From assembly GCF_024166365.1 (NCBI RefSeq), contig NC_064827.1, positions 50,186,635 to 50,250,634 on the forward strand: DNA of 64,000 nucleotides, written 5' to 3'. The notes beneath the pieces are model-generated. The model was not told the origin of the DNA and did no database searches. It saw only the letters and a program-made list of their open reading frames with translations. This stretch comes from Elephas maximus indicus (Eukaryota > Chordata > Mammalia > Proboscidea > Elephantidae). Below are positions 63,956 to 64,000 of the stretch, piece after piece. Every line of letters starts with the position of its first letter. Position 1 is the first letter of the stretch. A program made the translations under genes and the position numbers.

Positions 63956-64000
63956 GGCATAGAGCAGAGCTCCAATAAATTTTAGTTCTTCCCACTCCTC

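Noticed and set aside
1-64000. tRNA genes suggested by B-box-like GTTCGAATCC motifs
   Set aside because: Every instance is the tRNA-derived head of an AfroSINE, continued by SINE body and tail, with no cloverleaf acceptor end.

Overview
This window looks like ordinary, gene-poor nuclear DNA from an afrotherian mammal, most likely an elephant. It is packed with AfroSINEs: tRNA-like heads, a constant body around GGGGCAGTTCTACTCTGTCC and a tail around GTCGCTATGAGTCGGAA. It also carries RTE (BovB-clade) LINEs with that same tail, a LINE-1 family with a long 3' UTR, and MLT1/MLT2-type ERVL LTRs. Ancient MIR, L2, L1M and MER5-like remnants are shared with all placentals. There are no operons, plasmid or phage genes, CRISPR arrays or structural RNA genes. 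I see no complete intact protein gene, and I did not find a new multi-gene system.

Layout. 1-5.3 kb: a nested stack (RTE, MLT1 LTRs, AfroSINEs, a possible unassigned solo LTR, and a LINE-1 end with ORF2 C-terminal homology). 5.5-15.6 kb: quieter unique DNA with old repeats, one ERVL LTR (8.4-9.0 kb) and a repeat-poor stretch (14.2-15.6 kb). 15.6-24.1 kb: an antisense RTE, a segment with repeated hairpin motifs (16.7-17.1 kb) and LINE-1 remnants. 24.3-28.7 kb: an antisense LINE-1 with a 5' region, a broken ORF1 and a 3' UTR but almost no ORF2, so HAL1-like. 28.7-37.8 kb: a 26-bp-arm hairpin, old LINE-1 with clear young insertions, and MLT1 LTRs. 37.8-47.6 kb: two head-to-head (5'-inverted) RTE copies, one holding the longest reverse-transcriptase frame here, with a 0.5-kb locally duplicated block and a small GC-rich segment (44.0-44.5 kb) between them. 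47.6-56 kb: LINE-1, RTE, SINE and ERVL LTR remnants. 56.2-57.0 kb: a strong CpG island, the only convincing host-gene signal, with a candidate plus-strand first exon ending in GTGAGT at 56862. 57.4-64 kb: putative first-intron or flanking DNA with a three-SINE cluster, a 65-bp minisatellite and more SINEs.

How the parts relate. Most of the structure is retrotransposition history. AfroSINEs share their 3' end with the RTE, the known arrangement by which a SINE borrows LINE machinery. Target-site duplications can be read for many insertions and give relative ages, for example LINE-1 into older LINE-1, RTE into an AfroSINE, and AfroSINE into MLT1. Every reverse-transcriptase or ORF1 frame seen is broken. 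Family names rest on recognition of consensus features by eye, not on a database search.
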